Below are positions 5,131 through 6,034 of a stretch of DNA of 6,034 nucleotides, in pieces. The first letter of the stretch is position 1, and every line of letters begins with the position of its first letter. Position numbers and translations under genes: made by a program. Under the pieces are notes generated by a model. The model had not been told where the DNA came from. It saw only the letters and a list, made by a program, of their open reading frames with translations, and did no database searches. The stretch is from assembly GCA_002371315.1 (NCBI GenBank), contig DFHL01000038.1, positions 1 to 6,034 of the forward strand. Direction: 5' to 3'. This DNA is from Bacteroidales bacterium UBA3724 (GTDB lineage Bacteria > Bacteroidota > Bacteroidia > Bacteroidales > P3).

Positions 5131-5160
5131 TTATGCCATTCAGCGTTATGCCTCACAGCA
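5131..5160. repeat. 15-bp imperfect direct repeat, operator-like
   Basis: TTATGCCATTCAGCG (5131-5145) is followed directly by TTATGCCTCACAGCA (5146-5160), identical at 11 of 15 positions. It sits 50 bp upstream of the ATPase promoter's -33 box and just downstream of a second candidate promoter (5166-5196). It is a plausible regulator site; no regulator is identified. Confidence 0.4.
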
Positions 5161-5165
5161 TAATA

Positions 5166-5196
5166 TAAAGATACACTATGGAAAGGAGCTAACAAA
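5166..5196 (-). promoter_or_regulatory. Second, weaker candidate promoter for the ATPase gene
   Basis: TTTG (5193-5196), a 19-bp spacer, and TATCTTTA (5166-5173) on the minus strand. The -7 box differs from TAnnTTTG at the last base. If used, the transcript would begin near 5160 and carry a leader of about 130 bases, including the direct repeat at 5131-5160. Confidence 0.35.
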
Positions 5197-5222
5197 CAAA
5201 TCTTTTAGTAGTTTTTCCATTG

Positions 5223-5278
5223 CCCGTTGCGGCGGATTTGCAATCCGACGCTGCTTAATATAAGGATTTGCAATCCGC
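5223..5278. repeat. REP-like pair of GGATTTGCAATCC palindromes
   Basis: Two copies of GGATTTGCAATCC (5234-5246 and 5264-5276), each an inverted repeat around TGC, in the same orientation 30 bp apart. The outer ends GCGGATT (5232-5238) and AATCCGC (5272-5278) also pair, so the pair can fold into one larger hairpin. The segment 5223-5246 recurs at 3843-3866 on the other side of the ATPase gene. The design resembles REP/BIME elements mobilised by Y1-type transposases in other bacteria; no such transposase is in this window. Confidence 0.65.
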
Positions 5279-5322
5279 AAAAACAAAACAGTCGTCGGCG
5301 CAATCGATATTGTACTCGAAAT

Positions 5323-5341
5323 AATCCCTCATTGAGGGATT
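5323..5341. repeat. 19-base palindrome next to the kbl terminator
   Basis: AATCCCTCA (5323-5331) and TGAGGGATT (5333-5341) form a perfect inverted repeat around one base. Read on the plus strand it is followed by TTTTAAC, so it might serve as a weak plus-strand terminator or be another REP-like element. It lies 8 bp beyond the base of the kbl terminator hairpin. Confidence 0.55.
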
Positions 5342-5349
5342 TTAACAAT

Positions 5350-5383
5350 AAAGAAAGGGAGCCCACGTGGACTCCCTTTCTTT
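5350..5383 (-). terminator. Intrinsic terminator of kbl
   Basis: AAAGAAAGGGAG (5350-5361) and CTCCCTTTCTTT (5372-5383) form a perfect 12-bp stem, with a CCACGTGG core in the loop. It lies 18 bp after the kbl stop codon. On the minus strand the stem ends CTCCCTTTCTTT and runs on into ATTGTT, giving the T-rich tail of an intrinsic terminator. The A-rich left arm would let it work on the plus strand as well. It implies that kbl is not transcribed through to the ATPase or tdh genes. Confidence 0.8.
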
Positions 5384-5401
5384 GATACAAAGTAATGCTG
5401 C

Positions 5402-6034
5402 TTAGCAACCTTCAATTTCCTTGCGGACTTTCTTGAAGGCCTCGATGCACTTGTCGAGGTGCTCGTGCTCGTGGGCAGCGCTGATCTGGACGCGGATGCG
5501 GGCCTGGCCTTTCGGCACGACGGGATAGTAGAATCCGGTGACGAAGATGCCCTCTTCCTGCATCTTGGCGGCATACTGCTGGCTCTTGGCGGCGTCGTAG
5601 ATCATCACGGCGCAGATGGCGCTCTCGCTGGGCTTGCAGTCGAAACCCTCTTCCTTCATACGGCGCAGGAAGTAGTCGGTGTTCTCGTGCAGCTTGTCCT
5701 GCAGCGTGTTGGTCTCGCTCATCATCTCGAACATACGGATGCCGGCGGCAACCAGGCCGGGGGCCATCGAGTTGCTGAACAGATACGGACGGCTGCGCTG
5801 GCGCAGCATATCGATGATTTCCTTCTTGCCGGTGGTGAAACCGCCCATAGCGCCGCCGAAGGCCTTGCCGAGGGTGCCGGTCAGGATCTCAATCTTGCCG
5901 CGCAGGTTGTAGCGCTCGGTCACGCCGCGGCCCGTCTTGCCGACCACGCCGGCCGAGTGGCTCTCGTCGACCATCACCATAGCGTCGTATTTGTTGGCCA
6001 GTTCGTAAATCTTGTCGAGCGGGCAGACGTTGCC
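5402..6034 (-). CDS. kbl: 2-amino-3-ketobutyrate CoA ligase (glycine C-acetyltransferase), partial
   Basis: The C-terminal 210 residues; the N-terminal part of this roughly 395-residue enzyme lies beyond the right edge. It is a PLP-dependent fold-type I enzyme of the alpha-oxoamine synthase family. The frame is open to the window edge, so the ATG at 5978-5980 is an internal Met. VMVDESHSAGVVG carries the Asp that contacts the PLP ring nitrogen and the His three residues on. TGTLGKAFGGAMGGFTTG carries the Lys that binds PLP. The Asp-to-Lys distance is 34 residues, the same as from Asp210 to Lys244 in the E. coli enzyme as I recall it. RPYLFSNSMAP and GFYYPVVPKGQARIRVQISA further match Kbl. The reaction is 2-amino-3-ketobutyrate plus CoA to glycine plus acetyl-CoA, the step after threonine dehydrogenase. 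GC in a sampled row is about 70%. A strong terminator follows. Confidence 0.93.
   Translation of the reverse strand, partial: GNVCPLDKIYELANKYDAMVMVDESHSAGVVGKTGRGVTERYNLRGKIEILTGTLGKAFGGAMGGFTTGKKEIIDMLRQRSRPYLFSNSMAPGLVAAGIRMFEMMSETNTLQDKLHENTDYFLRRMKEEGFDCKPSESAICAVMIYDAAKSQQYAAKMQEEGIFVTGFYYPVVPKGQARIRVQISAAHEHEHLDKCIEAFKKVRKEIEGC

Larger units (their letters stand above)
5029..5401. other. 373-bp intergenic region between kbl and the ATPase gene
   Basis: No supportable gene on either strand. It carries the kbl terminator (5350-5383), a 19-base palindrome (5323-5341), the REP-like pair (5223-5278), a weak and a good promoter for the ATPase (5166-5196 and 5050-5081), and an operator-like direct repeat (5131-5160). 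The stretch 5029-5130 is very AT-rich. Confidence 0.7.

Overview
The window reads as a chromosomal segment of a Bacteroidota member, most likely Bacteroidales and perhaps Prevotella-like. This rests on two promoters of the TTTG / TAnnTTTG type peculiar to that phylum, AT-rich leaders with no clear Shine-Dalgarno sequence, several exported lipoproteins, the short-chain type of threonine dehydrogenase, and GC-rich genes separated by AT-rich spacers. The genus is inferred from sequence character alone. All seven supported genes lie on the minus strand, so they are read from the right end of the window to the left.

Right end (6034-5402): the C-terminal half of kbl, 2-amino-3-ketobutyrate CoA ligase, closed by a strong hairpin terminator (5350-5383). 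A 373-bp spacer (5029-5401) follows, holding REP-like palindromes, a 19-base palindrome, an operator-like direct repeat and two candidate promoters. Next comes an AAA/STAND-like ATPase (5028-3913) of clearly lower GC, bracketed by near-identical 24-bp direct repeats. Then comes a six-helix DUF308/HdeD-like membrane protein (3737-3159).

Middle (3158-2405): about 750 bp without a gene, the most unusual part of the window. It holds two unrelated tandem repeat families. One is a ~50-bp unit built around a GCTCGC/GCGAGC palindrome. The other is an ATTGCTG array whose copies fall every 10, 11 or 21 bp (mean 10.47 bp), matching the helical pitch of B-DNA. The second array appears embedded in the first. 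Between the arrays and the next gene are a canonical promoter and a structured 5' leader containing a six-codon micro-ORF.

Left part (2404-1): a probable operon of short-chain L-threonine 3-dehydrogenase, a lipocalin-like lipoprotein, a lipoprotein carrying a flavin-reductase fold, and the start of an exported C69 dipeptidase, with gaps of 32, 2 and 27 bp.

Functionally, threonine dehydrogenase and Kbl catalyse consecutive steps (threonine to 2-amino-3-ketobutyrate to glycine plus acetyl-CoA). Here the two genes are separated by about 3 kb holding the ATPase, the membrane protein and the repeats. The exported dipeptidase would supply amino acids, so the left operon fits peptide and amino-acid use. 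The strongest candidates for something undescribed are the helically phased array and the hairpin/micro-ORF leader of the threonine dehydrogenase gene.
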